Shown here piece after piece: positions 1-8,444 of a stretch of 64,000 bases of DNA (position 1 is its first letter; every line of letters starts with the position of its first letter). The translations under genes and the position numbers were made by a program. The notes beneath the pieces were generated by a model that made no database searches, had not been told where the DNA came from, and saw only the letters and a program-made list of their open reading frames with translations. This DNA comes from an uncultured Coriobacteriaceae bacterium. GTDB taxonomy: Bacteria > Actinomycetota > Coriobacteriia > Coriobacteriales > Atopobiaceae. The stretch spans positions 62,001 to 126,000 of the forward strand of contig CADAAU010000006.1 of NCBI GenBank assembly GCA_902786015.1, given 5' to 3'.

Positions 1-2
1 TC

Positions 3-614
3 ACGTGCGTGTGCTTTGGCTCGGGAGCCCCCGGCGGAACGCTGTTTCCCTTGGTTGTTATGGGTGCTCTTATTGGTGCGCTGTATGGTAATGGCGTATC
101 GGCGCTTTTTGGCGTATCTGGATCGTTTGAGAATGCTTTTATTATACTTGGCGTCGCGGGATTGTTTGCCTCGGTTATTCAGGCGCCTGTAACTGCTGTC
201 GTTTTGGTATTCGAGCTGACCGGAAGCCTCAACGCGCTGCTGGCTACGTCAATAATATCTGTCATATCGTTCATAACGGCAAGCCTATTGCGGGGCGAGC
301 CATTCTACGAGCATCTGTATTTGCGTTTGCTTGGCTGGAGAGTGGAAGAAGATGCCGACGAGGAGTCATCAGGCTCCAAGGTCCTTAAATCATATGTGAT
401 TGGCGTTAACTCCGCATTGGACGGCCGCAAGGTCAGTGAAGTCGCATGGCCGAAGGGAACTCTCATAATCGTTGCAAAACGTGCCGGCCAGGAACTGGTA
501 GTTGATGGCAACACGCAATTTGAGGCGCTAGACACAATAGTCGTCATCATGGACGTCGCACAAGAAGACACTCACGACGAGTTGATTCACGCTCTCTGTA
601 AAGCCAATTTATAA
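3..614 (+). CDS. ClC-type chloride channel/antiporter, C-terminal part (gene begins before the window)
   Basis: The first visible residues, around FGSGAPGG followed by LFPL, match the third selectivity-filter segment of ClC chloride channels or H+/Cl- antiporters, normally near residue 350 of the membrane domain. About 100 residues of helices follow (AVVLVFELTGS is the typical late-helix motif). After a charged linker, the last ~80 residues (from about VLKSYVIGVNS) resemble an RCK_C/TrkA-C regulatory domain rather than the CBS pair of many ClC proteins. The protein would sit in the cytoplasmic membrane with this domain in the cytosol. The frame is open to the window edge, so the GTG at 9 is an internal Val, not a start. 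Sure of family; transported ion and coupling are inferred from the family. Confidence 0.88.
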   Translation, partial: TCVCFGSGAPGGTLFPLVVMGALIGALYGNGVSALFGVSGSFENAFIILGVAGLFASVIQAPVTAVVLVFELTGSLNALLATSIISVISFITASLLRGEPFYEHLYLRLLGWRVEEDADEESSGSKVLKSYVIGVNSALDGRKVSEVAWPKGTLIIVAKRAGQELVVDGNTQFEALDTIVVIMDVAQEDTHDELIHALCKANL

Positions 615-642
615 CTGCGGCAAGGATAAGCCGATACTGGGT

Positions 643-677
643 GGCCCGTATGAGGGGAAGTGTTCCTCGTACGGGCC
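643..677 (+). terminator. Rho-independent-like terminator after the ClC gene
   Basis: GGCCCGTATGAGG and its near-perfect complement ending CGTACGGGCC form a stem of about 14 pairs with a very short loop, followed by AATTTGTGT. It lies about 30 bases after the stop codon. Confidence 0.6.
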
Positions 678-802
678 AATTTGTGTAGCGGTGTGCGAGC
701 ACATCCGCTAATGATCATGATACTCTCTACTTTACATAACAACGATTATCAGAGTTACAGAGAAGGAAACCTCACTACGAATTGCCATTCCGTTCCCATG
801 GC

Positions 803-1747
803 CTATTCGTAGACAGGGACACCAAGATATGCTGCGGCTGCAGTTGCGGCAACGGCGCCGTCACTTGCGGCCGTGACTATTTGACGCAGAGGTGTGTCGC
901 GTACGTCACCAGCTGCAAAGATACCAGGCGTACTCGTAGCCATATGGGCATCGGTAATAACATATCCCGCAGGCGTAGTCTCTACGTAGTCCCTAACCAA
1001 CTCTGACGTGGGTACGCGCCCAACGAACACGAATACGCCCACACCTTGCTCGAACGTATCTGTGGTCTGCGTACCGTCCTCGTTGTTCCTAAAGGTAATC
1101 TCGGTGATTGCCGTCTGTCCGTCGACCTTGACGATGGACGTAAGGAAACGGATGCTCGCCTTGCCGGTATCCTCGAGTTCCTTTGCAAGCGCACGTTGCG
1201 CACGAAGATGATCCTTGCGAACCACCAGCGTCACATGGCTGGCGAATCGTGTCAGAAACAGTGCTTCCTCGACTGCAGAATTGCCTCCGCCAATTACAAA
1301 GACCTCACGACCGCGGAAAAACATGCCATCGCACGTAGCGCAATACGAAACACCACGCCCAACGTATTCCTTTTCACCTTCGAACCCAGCGAGTCGTGGT
1401 ACGGCACCGGCGGCAAGAATGATAGACCGCGCGTCATATGCCTGCTGCGGCGTCGTCACCACGAAGCGGCCATCCTCACCGCGTTCGATTGACTCCACAT
1501 TCGTTGTGGTCATGCAAGCGCCAAGGTCTGTTGCCTGTTGGCGCATTGCCTCCATCAGCGAATACCCGTCGGTATGTGGTACTCCGGGATAGTTGTCGAC
1601 CTCGCTGGTCTGTAGTACCTGACCACCAAATGCCTGCTGTTCCAAGGTTATGGCATCAAGCAAGGCCCGTTGCGCATAAATGGATGCCGACATGCCCGCA
1701 GGTCCGCCGCCAATAATTACAAGATCCTTCTTCGTTGCGTCACTCAT
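803..1747 (-). CDS. trxB: Thioredoxin reductase (NADPH, FAD)
   Basis: Low-molecular-weight thioredoxin reductase: moves electrons from NADPH through FAD and a redox disulfide to thioredoxin in the cytosol. At 314 residues it has the usual family length. The FAD dinucleotide motif GGGPAG is at residues 13-18, the redox-active CATC at 136-139, the NAD(P) motif GGGNSAVEEA near 153-162, and the second FAD motif AAGDVRD near the C-terminus. ATG start with GGGGAG six bases upstream. It is a single gene with its own strong promoter at 1790-1818. No thioredoxin gene lies nearby, so the partner must be encoded elsewhere. Certain as to family; a ferredoxin-dependent or NADH-using variant cannot be excluded. 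Confidence 0.96.
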   Translation of the reverse strand: MSDATKKDLVIIGGGPAGMSASIYAQRALLDAITLEQQAFGGQVLQTSEVDNYPGVPHTDGYSLMEAMRQQATDLGACMTTTNVESIERGEDGRFVVTTPQQAYDARSIILAAGAVPRLAGFEGEKEYVGRGVSYCATCDGMFFRGREVFVIGGGNSAVEEALFLTRFASHVTLVVRKDHLRAQRALAKELEDTGKASIRFLTSIVKVDGQTAITEITFRNNEDGTQTTDTFEQGVGVFVFVGRVPTSELVRDYVETTPAGYVITDAHMATSTPGIFAAGDVRDTPLRQIVTAASDGAVAATAAAAYLGVPVYE

Positions 1748-1789
1748 GAGTCTCCCCTTTCATCGTTCACAAATACATCGTGCACGATT

Positions 1790-1818
1790 AGTATATGAAA
1801 CGTGGAGCTGCACGTCAA
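1790..1818 (-). promoter_or_regulatory. Promoter of trxB
   Basis: On the minus strand TTGACG and TATACT are separated by exactly 17 bases, a near-consensus vegetative promoter, about 45 bases before the trxB start. It lies just downstream of dut, so trxB has its own transcription start. Confidence 0.75.
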
Positions 1819-1847
1819 CAAACAAAAGGCCTTTTGGAAACTCTGTG

Positions 1848-2294
1848 TTAAGCCCCGCTTGAGCCGAATCCGCCGGCACCCCGATCGGTTTCGTCGAGTT
1901 CGCCTACTTCAACAAGCCTCACCACCGGAACGCGCTGAATCACAAGCTGAGCAATACGCTCTCCACGCTCAATATGAATCTCGCGCTCGTTGTCCAGGTT
2001 CACGGCAAGAACCTTGAGCTCTCCCCTATAATGCGAGTCAATAAGACCAGGCGTGTTTGCCATTGAGAGCCCACGCTTAAGCGCCATGCCGCTTCGTGGC
2101 TGCACAAATCCCGCATATCCTTCTGGTATGGCGATTGCAAGACCCGTAGAGATAAGCTTGCGCTCATGCGGAACAAGTACAACGTCTTCGTTTGCGCGCA
2201 AATCTAGACCTGCGTCTCCCTCGTAAGCGTAGCTTGGCAGCTCGACCGATGAATCGAGTCGTGTTATGGGAACAGAAATAACATCTTGTGTCAT
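1848..2294 (-). CDS. dut: dUTP diphosphatase (trimeric dUTPase)
   Basis: Hydrolyses dUTP to dUMP and pyrophosphate, keeping uracil out of DNA and feeding dTMP synthesis. The 148 residues show the five motifs of the trimeric family in order: GDAGLDLRA, PRSGMALK, GLIDSHYRGEL, RGERIAQLVI and the glycine-rich GAGGFGSSG tail that closes over the nucleotide. It starts inside the end of nrdR (ATGA-type 4-bp overlap), so the two are transcribed together and probably translationally coupled. This couples a nucleotide-pool sanitiser to the regulator of ribonucleotide reductase. Confidence 0.96.
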   Translation of the reverse strand: MTQDVISVPITRLDSSVELPSYAYEGDAGLDLRANEDVVLVPHERKLISTGLAIAIPEGYAGFVQPRSGMALKRGLSMANTPGLIDSHYRGELKVLAVNLDNEREIHIERGERIAQLVIQRVPVVRLVEVGELDETDRGAGGFGSSGA

Positions 2295-2740
2295 AGCGCA
2301 AGCCTCCTGAGTTCGTCAGAAAACTCATCGACGTCTTTGAAGTCCCTATACACCGACGCAAAACGAACGTATGCGACCTTGTCGATGTCGAGTAGACGCT
2401 TGAGAACCATGTTGCCGATTTCTTCTGAGGTGACTTCCGTGATTCCGTTGTCGCGCAGTTCCGTTTCGATGCTGTCTAGGAGTGTCTCGAGCACGTGTAT
2501 GGGTATATCGCGCTTTACCGTGGCACGGAGCAGGCCGTTCATGACCTTTTGCCTGTCGAATGTTTCCTTGGCACCATCGCGCTTCAAAACCATCAAGGGC
2601 ATTTCCTCACGACGCTCGTAGGTGGTAAAGCGTGAGCCGCACCGCAGGCATTCCCGGCGTCGACGGATGGCCTCGCGGTTTTCGGACGGCCGAGAATCGA
2701 TGACTTTGGATTCTTCGTACCCACATTTTGGACAGCGCAT
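2291..2740 (-). CDS. nrdR: Transcriptional repressor NrdR (ribonucleotide reductase regulator)
   Basis: NrdR represses ribonucleotide reductase operons in response to ATP/dATP bound by its ATP-cone. The 149-residue length is typical. An N-terminal zinc ribbon is formed by C3, C6, C31 and C34 (MRCPKCG and CLRCGSRF); the ATP-cone follows from about residue 47 to 137 (VLKRDGAKETF at its start). It is first in an operon with dut. No convincing pair of NrdR boxes was found in its own upstream region. Certain of identity; the target nrd genes are not in the window. Confidence 0.97.
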   Translation of the reverse strand: MRCPKCGYEESKVIDSRPSENREAIRRRRECLRCGSRFTTYERREEMPLMVLKRDGAKETFDRQKVMNGLLRATVKRDIPIHVLETLLDSIETELRDNGITEVTSEEIGNMVLKRLLDIDKVAYVRFASVYRDFKDVDEFSDELRRLAL

Positions 2741-2860
2741 ATTTCTCCCTCAATCGATTTATATGCACCATAGCATAGCATGCACTTTTTGGGACTGGCG
2801 TTTTGAATTGGTTTACGCATTGTGAACGAACGAATCGTTACTGCTCACTCTTGGCGGCAT

Positions 2861-2883
2861 GCGATGGGGATACTCCCCATCGC
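2861..2883. repeat. Short perfect hairpin, GGGGATACTCCCC core
   Basis: Ten-base arms GCGATGGGGA and TCCCCATCGC flank a 3-base loop, followed by a partial direct repeat CTTCCCATCGC. It lies between the convergent-in-series genes nrdR (upstream side) and the GltD-like gene 3' end, so it could terminate the latter operon. It shares its core with hairpins at 29806, 45479 and 47249. Confidence 0.6.
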
Positions 2884-2985
2884 TTCCCATCGCTTGTCAA
2901 ACGCCGATGCGCACAACACGGCCGACCAGTTTCGAACTGAGAACTGGCCGGCCGCGTTTCGACGGTGTTTTCGTTCTATGTACGA

Positions 2986-5031
2986 CTAGCGCCTACGCTG
3001 AACGGCGGGAAAGCTTCGCATGGCACCTGTCGGGCATGCCTCAACGCATTTGAGGCATCCAGCACAGAAGCTTCGAGCCTCTTTGGGTACCATGGGGTTG
3101 ACTTCGGTCGAGAAGCCACGATTGTAGAGGCCGAGGAAGGTCTTGCCAACCTCCTGATCGCATACGCGATAGCACAGACCACACAGGACACACTTGTCGG
3201 GATCGTGGATGATGACTTCTGACACCACGTCCTTGTCCTCGCGTTCGTGCATCTCGCCAGCAAACTTCGATGGGTCCACATCAAACCAGTTGGCGAACCG
3301 GATGAGTCGGCAGTCATAATAGTCGTGACATCCGCACTCAAGGCATCTGGACGCCTCGCGTTGAGCTTGTTCATCGGTAAACCCAAAGTAAATGGGCATG
3401 AAGTTGTTGCGCCGCTCTTCGGGGGTCAGCCCTGGCATACGCTCGCGCTTCTGCTTGGGACGGTCCTCGAACTCCTCGGGCGTCACGTCGCGCTTCACGA
3501 AATAGGGCACCTTGGCACGAACCTCATCGCCCTCAAGATAGTTATTGATGCAAAGAGCCGCCTTTTGCGCCTCGGCTATTGCCTCGATGGCAATGCCAGC
3601 GCCGCGGTTCGTCACGTCACCCGCCGCAAAGACGTTGTCCATTGAGGTACGGAAGGTCATCTCGTCGCACGCAATCGTTCCGCGCTGCGTAAGGATCTCG
3701 CTTGCGACGCCCTCGCAGTTGGCACGCTGACCAATGGCCATCAGCACGTCGTCGATGGGGATATCCTCGGTCTTGCCCTCCACGGGTACGGGACGGCGAC
3801 GCCCCGAGGCGTCAGGCTCGCCCAGCTCCATCACCTGAAGCTTCATGCCGGTCACGTGTCCGTCTTTGCCATAGAACTCGATGGGGTTGGTGAGGAACTT
3901 GAAGGTTACGCCCTCTTCCTCGGCCTCTTCGATTTCTATGTCTGCAGCGGGCATCTCGTTGCGCGTACGACGATACACGACATATACCTCTTCGGCGCCC
4001 AGACGCACTGCCGTGCGGCAGCAGTCCATGGCGGTGTTGCCACCACCGCATACGGCGACGCGCTTTCCGAGGGTCGGGCGCTCCCCCAGGCCCAAACGCT
4101 CGAGGAAGTCGATGCCGCCGTGCACGCCTTCAAGGTCCTCACCTGGCACGTGCATGTTCATGGAAGTCCACGCGCCCAACGCGAGCAACACCGCGTCGTT
4201 TTGGGTGCGCAGCTCGTCAAAGTCGATGTCCTTGCCGAGCTTGACGCCATTGACCATCTTTACGCCAGCATTGGCGATGATGGCAATCTCGCGATCGAGG
4301 ACGGCCTTGGGAAGGCGATACTCGGGAATGCCGTAGCGCAGCATGCCGCCCATCTTTGGCTGCTGGTCGTAAATCGTCACCTCATGGCCGTAACGACGGA
4401 GGAAGTAGGCGGCGGTAAGACCGGCTGGGCCGCCGCCGATAATGGCCACGTGCTTGCCAGTGCTCGGCTCGCACTCCACGACGTACGGGTCGCCATCTGC
4501 CTCGATCTTGTCGGCGGCAAATGCCTTGAGGAAGGCGATGGAGATGGGTTCTTCCACCATCTTTCGACGGCATGCGTCCTCGCAAGGATGCGGACAAACG
4601 CGGCCAATGGATGCGGGCAGTGGGAACGCCTCGTATACCGTGGAGACGGCGTCCTTAAAGCGGCCTTCGCGAATCTCGCCAACGTACTTTTGGCAATCCG
4701 TCATGGCCGGGCAGTTGAGCTTGCAGGGTCCACGGCAGTCACCGGTGTGATCCGAGAGCAGGAGCTCGAATGCGGTTTTGCGGGCACGCTCCACGCGAGG
4801 CGTGTTTGTGTGTACGACGTAACCCTCCTGGGGACGAGCCGAGCAGGCGCGCAACAGCTTGGGTACGCCTTCTACCTCCACAAGGCAAACTCCGCAGGCA
4901 CCATAGATTGCCGTGCGCTCGTCAAAGCAGAGCGTGGGAATCTCGATGCCCGCCTTGGTCGCAGACGAAAGAATCGTGTCGGTGGGCTCTGCGACGACCT
5001 CCACACCGTCGATGGTATAGACAAAAGACAT
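2986..5031 (-). CDS. NuoG/GltD-like flavin-iron-sulfur oxidoreductase; likely NADPH-side subunit of a Stn-type bifurcating transhydrogenase
   Basis: A 681-residue fusion. Residues 1-80 form a [2Fe-2S] ferredoxin domain (C35, C46, C49, C63). H95, C99, C103 and C107 give the His-Cys cluster seen in NuoG and hydrogenase large subunits. A GltD/NfnB-like part follows with Cys motifs near 108-154, the FAD motif GGGPAG at 199-204 and the NADPH motif GGGNTAMD near 329-336. The C-terminus has two ferredoxin-type [4Fe-4S] sets (CVLCGLCYRVC and CAGCLKCVEAC) in the last ~70 residues. It is third in an operon after NuoE- and NuoF-like genes (16 bases after the NuoF stop). This layout matches the Sporomusa-type Nfn (StnABC) that couples NADH, NADPH and ferredoxin. 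That function is inferred; no hydrogenase H-cluster or formate dehydrogenase domain is present. Confidence 0.8.
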   Translation of the reverse strand: MSFVYTIDGVEVVAEPTDTILSSATKAGIEIPTLCFDERTAIYGACGVCLVEVEGVPKLLRACSARPQEGYVVHTNTPRVERARKTAFELLLSDHTGDCRGPCKLNCPAMTDCQKYVGEIREGRFKDAVSTVYEAFPLPASIGRVCPHPCEDACRRKMVEEPISIAFLKAFAADKIEADGDPYVVECEPSTGKHVAIIGGGPAGLTAAYFLRRYGHEVTIYDQQPKMGGMLRYGIPEYRLPKAVLDREIAIIANAGVKMVNGVKLGKDIDFDELRTQNDAVLLALGAWTSMNMHVPGEDLEGVHGGIDFLERLGLGERPTLGKRVAVCGGGNTAMDCCRTAVRLGAEEVYVVYRRTRNEMPAADIEIEEAEEEGVTFKFLTNPIEFYGKDGHVTGMKLQVMELGEPDASGRRRPVPVEGKTEDIPIDDVLMAIGQRANCEGVASEILTQRGTIACDEMTFRTSMDNVFAAGDVTNRGAGIAIEAIAEAQKAALCINNYLEGDEVRAKVPYFVKRDVTPEEFEDRPKQKRERMPGLTPEERRNNFMPIYFGFTDEQAQREASRCLECGCHDYYDCRLIRFANWFDVDPSKFAGEMHEREDKDVVSEVIIHDPDKCVLCGLCYRVCDQEVGKTFLGLYNRGFSTEVNPMVPKEARSFCAGCLKCVEACPTGAMRSFPAVQRRR

Positions 5032-5047
5032 GCGTACTCCCCCTCTC

Positions 5048-6817
5048 TTACTGGACCTTGACTGCGCCGAAGCGGCATGCCGTCATACAATTGCCGCACT
5101 TGATGCACAACGTGGGGTCAATCTTGTGCGGGCTGCGACGCTCTCCACTGATCGCTTGAACCGGACATTGACGCGCGCAAGCGGTGCATCCCACGCAGGT
5201 GTCTGCGTCGATGGAATACGTTATGAGCTCACGGCATTCGCCGGCCGGGCAACGATGCTTATCGATATGCGCCTCCAGCTCGTCACGGAAATAGCGGATC
5301 GTCGTAAGCACGGGGTTTGGCGCCGTCTGACCAAGACCACACAGCGCGCCGTCCTTGATGGCGTAGCACAGATCCTCGAGCTTCTCGATGTCGCCCTCCT
5401 CGCCTTTGCCAGCTACGATGCGATCCAGAATCTCGAGCATGCGCTTCGTGCCCAAACGGCAATGCACGCACTTTCCGCAGCTCTCCTTTGCGGTAAAGTC
5501 AAGGAAGAACCGAGCCATTCCCACCATGCAGGTGGTCTCGTCCATTACCACCATGCCGCCAGAGCCCATGATGGCGCCCGTAGCGGCAAGCTCTCCGTAG
5601 TCGATGACGGTGTCGAGCTTGCTCGCGGGCACACATCCGCCAGAGGGTCCGCCAAGCTGCACGGCCTTGAACTCCTTGCCACCACGGATGCCCCCGCCAA
5701 TGTCAAAGATGACCTCTCGCAGAGTCTTGCCCATGGGAATCTCTACCAGACCGCCGCGAACGATCTTTCCCGTAAGGGCAAACACCTTGGTTCCCTTGGA
5801 ATCCTTGGTTCCCATGGCTGCGAATGCCTCGCCGCCGTTATTGATGATCCACGCCACGTTCGCGTAGGTCTCGACGTTGTTGATGTTTGAGGGTCTGAGC
5901 CAATACCCTGCTTGTGCCGGGAAGGGCGGCTTGAGTCGGGGCATGCCGCGCTTGCCCTCGAGCGACTCAATGAGGGCCGTCTCCTCGCCGCACACGAACG
6001 CGCCCGCGCCCGCCTTGATGCGAAGCGTGCAGCTGAAGTCGCTGCCAAGGATGTTATCGCCCAAATATCCACGGGAAGTCGCATCCTTTATCGCCTTGCG
6101 CAGGCGCACTATGGCCAGCGGGTACTCCGCACGCACATAGACGATGCCCTCGCTTGCGCCGATGCAGTAGGCCCCGATGAGCATACCCTCAATGAGCGTG
6201 TGAGGGTCACCCTCTATGACTGCACGATCCATAAAGGCACCGGGATCGCCCTCGTCAGCGTTGCAAATGAGGTACTTCTTGCCCGTCTCGTCGGGCTTTG
6301 CGTCGCGGGCAGCACGCCACTTGAATGCGGTGGAGAACCCCGCGCCACCACGGCCCCTCAAACCGGCGATGTCGATCTGGTTGATTACCTCCTCTTGCGA
6401 AAGTCCCTCACGCAAGATCTTTGAAATCGCCTTATAGCCGCCGTGGGCGATGTAGTCGTCGATGTTCTCGGGGTCTATGACGCCGCAGTCGCGTAGCGCG
6501 ACACGCGTCTGTTGGGTGAGGAACTTCTCGTCCTCGGCAGAAATGGTCAGATCGTCCAGAAGCGCCAAGTCCCCGGTGGTGGCCGCCTTTACGATGACGT
6601 CGGCATCCTTCTCGTGCACCTTTACCAGGCGGTGCAGCTCTCCCCCGTCATCATAGACGTCTACGATGGGCTCCAAGAAGCACATTCCGTTGCAGCCGGT
6701 GATGCCCAGCTCGACGTTCGTCTGATCCTGCTCCCCCAGCAGGGCTTCCAGACGCTTGTGCACGGCACCCGCGCCAGCCGCAAGACCGCAGCTGCCCTCT
6801 CCTACGACGATTCTCAC
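5048..6817 (-). CDS. NuoF/HydB/HndC-like NADH-binding flavoprotein subunit
   Basis: A 589-residue soluble NuoF-type subunit with FMN and NADH sites. It has an N-terminal thioredoxin-like [2Fe-2S] domain (GSCG near residue 9 and GCNGMC), the NADH/FMN glycine-rich loop GRGGAGF, the [4Fe-4S] motif SCGKCVHCRLG, and a C-terminal extension with two further [4Fe-4S] motifs (CVGCTACARQC and CIKCGNCMTAC). That extension is typical of bifurcating HydB/HndC subunits and absent from complex I NuoF. The start is the GTG whose last two bases overlap the TGA of the preceding gene; AGGAGGGAGG lies upstream. The open frame extends 44 codons further but that part reads through the NuoE gene. Expected to be the flavin site of electron bifurcation with its neighbours. 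Confidence 0.9.
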   Translation of the reverse strand: MRIVVGEGSCGLAAGAGAVHKRLEALLGEQDQTNVELGITGCNGMCFLEPIVDVYDDGGELHRLVKVHEKDADVIVKAATTGDLALLDDLTISAEDEKFLTQQTRVALRDCGVIDPENIDDYIAHGGYKAISKILREGLSQEEVINQIDIAGLRGRGGAGFSTAFKWRAARDAKPDETGKKYLICNADEGDPGAFMDRAVIEGDPHTLIEGMLIGAYCIGASEGIVYVRAEYPLAIVRLRKAIKDATSRGYLGDNILGSDFSCTLRIKAGAGAFVCGEETALIESLEGKRGMPRLKPPFPAQAGYWLRPSNINNVETYANVAWIINNGGEAFAAMGTKDSKGTKVFALTGKIVRGGLVEIPMGKTLREVIFDIGGGIRGGKEFKAVQLGGPSGGCVPASKLDTVIDYGELAATGAIMGSGGMVVMDETTCMVGMARFFLDFTAKESCGKCVHCRLGTKRMLEILDRIVAGKGEEGDIEKLEDLCYAIKDGALCGLGQTAPNPVLTTIRYFRDELEAHIDKHRCPAGECRELITYSIDADTCVGCTACARQCPVQAISGERRSPHKIDPTLCIKCGNCMTACRFGAVKVQ

Positions 6818-7314
6818 GCGGACGCACCTCCCTCCTGCTCCTGTGCGGCAAGACCGCGCAGGATCTTCTTTGCCTTGTCGGGCGTCAAGCTGCCGTATGT
6901 CTGACCGTTGATCATCATTACGGGCGATAAGGAGCAGCAGCCCAAACACGCCACGTGCTTGAGCGAAAAGAGGCCGTCCTCAGTGGTCTGGCCATCCTCG
7001 ATGCCCAGTTCGTCCGATATGGCCGCAGAGATGAGCTCCGAGCCATTGACGTGACAGGCGGTACCTTGGCACAGCATAATTAGATACTTGCCTACGGGCT
7101 CGAGCCTAAACTGCGCGTAGAATGTTGCCACGCCCACGATGGTGGCAATGGGTGTTCCCGTCCTCTGAGCGATGTGCTCCATGGCGTCCATGGGCAAATA
7201 GCCATAGGCTTCCTGAGTCTCTTGCAGAATCGCAATGAGGCTACCTGGGACGTCGGCGAGGGAATCGAGCATTGGCTCGATGAGCGAAAGGTCGCATGGA
7301 ACAGTTTGTGGCAT
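6814..7314 (-). CDS. NuoE/HydC/HndA-like [2Fe-2S] subunit
   Basis: The thioredoxin-like [2Fe-2S] subunit that partners NuoF-type proteins in complex I and bifurcating enzymes. The 166 residues contain the cluster ligands as CQGTACHVNGS and ACLGCC, and the family's N-terminal helical region ending in GVATFYAQF. The second of two in-frame ATGs was chosen because AGGGGAGG sits seven bases before it and directly abuts the first (7318-7320). First gene of the three-gene operon and overlaps the next start by four bases. An inverted repeat with a TTGTTAA half-site lies about 30-60 bases upstream. Confidence 0.9.
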   Translation of the reverse strand: MPQTVPCDLSLIEPMLDSLADVPGSLIAILQETQEAYGYLPMDAMEHIAQRTGTPIATIVGVATFYAQFRLEPVGKYLIMLCQGTACHVNGSELISAAISDELGIEDGQTTEDGLFSLKHVACLGCCSLSPVMMINGQTYGSLTPDKAKKILRGLAAQEQEGGASA

Positions 7315-7342
7315 ACGCATACCTCCCCTAAATAGCTCTATG

Positions 7343-7374
7343 CCAGAATTTGTTAACTATAAATAAGATTCTGG
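7343..7374. promoter_or_regulatory. Inverted repeat in the NuoE operon promoter region
   Basis: CCAGAAT and ATTCTGG form perfect 7-base arms around TTGTTAACTATAAATAAG. The inner part carries a TTGTTAA half-site like those of the NADH sensor Rex but a poor second half (AAATAAG). It overlaps a minus-strand TATAGT that could be the -10 of the operon. Operator function is inferred. Confidence 0.35.
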
Positions 7375-7449
7375 TTTACACATGCAACGACGCGCCATAA
7401 ATCATAAGTTGGAAATATGGCCGTCACATTCACAAAGGGAGCACCTTCT

Positions 7450-7478
7450 TTGCGACGTTCTTTCGAAAGGACTATACT
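7450..7478 (+). promoter_or_regulatory. Promoter of the panGBCD operon
   Basis: TTGCGA and TATACT with a 17-base spacer, about 57 bases before the GTG start of the first gene. Divergent from the NuoE operon. Confidence 0.65.
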
Positions 7479-7535
7479 TCTTGCATCTTGCACCTTCCCA
7501 CAACGGGATTGTGAGCTGTTTGGAAAGAAGGCCTC

Positions 7536-8423
7536 GTGGACAGGACCTTGGCGACCCCCGACTCACAGATTACCATGCGCATAGGATTCATCGGAGCGGG
7601 CAAAGTCGGCTTCTCGATGGGCAAGTTCTTTGCGTTGAACGGTCTTCCTGTATCGGGTTATTACAGCCGCAGCATCTCCTCAGCACAGGAGGCGGCTACC
7701 TTTACGAAAAGTTCGTACTTTGCGTCGATCGAAGACCTTATTGCGGCAAGCGATGCGATTTTTGTTACCGTTCCCGACAACGTGATAGCCGATGTATATG
7801 GCCGGATGAGAAGATTCGACCTTGCGGGCAAGCAGATTTGCCATTGCAGTGGGTCCCTTTCTGCCGCCGAGGTGTTTACCGACCTGGAAGTCGACGGCGC
7901 AACAGGCTACTCCCTGCATCCATTGTTTCCGGTCAGCAACAAGTACGAGAGCTACAAGGAGCTTCCCAATGCAGTTTTTTGCATTGAGGGCAGTGCCGAA
8001 CATCTGGATGACTGGCGAAGCCTTCTCGAAAAGCTCGGAGCCCGCGTGCAAGTCATTTCAGGCTCGGACAAGAAACGCTATCATGCTGCTTGCGTGGTAG
8101 CGAGCAACCTCGTCTGCGGGCTGGCACAACAGGGCATCGATATGCTTGTTTCCTGCGGATTCTCTAATGATGGGGCCCTTGAGGCGCTTACACCGCTCAT
8201 GCGAGCAAACATGGACCATATAATAGAGTGCGGACCAACTGATGCGCTCACGGGCCCTGTCGAGCGCAACGACACGATGACGGTGGCGGCCCATGTAAAG
8301 TGCCTCGAAGATCCTGTCGATCGTTCGGTTTACAAGAACGTGTCGCTTAAGCTGTTGGACATGGCAGCGAAGCGACATCCACACAACGACTACGCACCCC
8401 TACGAGAGGTGCTCAAAGACTAA
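7536..8423 (+). CDS. panG: PanG-type ketopantoate reductase (Rossmann fold + DUF2520)
   Basis: Reduces 2-dehydropantoate to pantoate with NAD(P)H. The 295 residues comprise an N-terminal Rossmann domain with GFIGAGKVG at residues 17-25 and a C-terminal helical DUF2520 domain (HAACVVASNL, then TGPVERNDT). That architecture is the PanG type known from Francisella and clostridia, unrelated in sequence to PanE. The assignment rests on the family plus position: it is the first gene of a pan operon that otherwise lacks a ketopantoate reductase. The GTG start has GAAAGAAGG five bases upstream; an internal ATG at 7575 is possible but has no ribosome binding site. Confidence 0.85.
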   Translation: MDRTLATPDSQITMRIGFIGAGKVGFSMGKFFALNGLPVSGYYSRSISSAQEAATFTKSSYFASIEDLIAASDAIFVTVPDNVIADVYGRMRRFDLAGKQICHCSGSLSAAEVFTDLEVDGATGYSLHPLFPVSNKYESYKELPNAVFCIEGSAEHLDDWRSLLEKLGARVQVISGSDKKRYHAACVVASNLVCGLAQQGIDMLVSCGFSNDGALEALTPLMRANMDHIIECGPTDALTGPVERNDTMTVAAHVKCLEDPVDRSVYKNVSLKLLDMAAKRHPHNDYAPLREVLKD

Positions 8424-8444
8424 CAGTGGCCTAGAAGGACATCC

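Noticed and set aside
3856..5061. 401-codon plus-strand frame opposite the GltD-like gene
   Set aside because: Antisense shadow of a gene with unmistakable flavin and Fe-S motifs.
2986..7314. Operon as complex I (Nuo) or as a [FeFe]-hydrogenase
   Set aside because: No membrane subunits are present, the large subunit has a GltD-type FAD/NADPH module and lacks H-cluster motifs.
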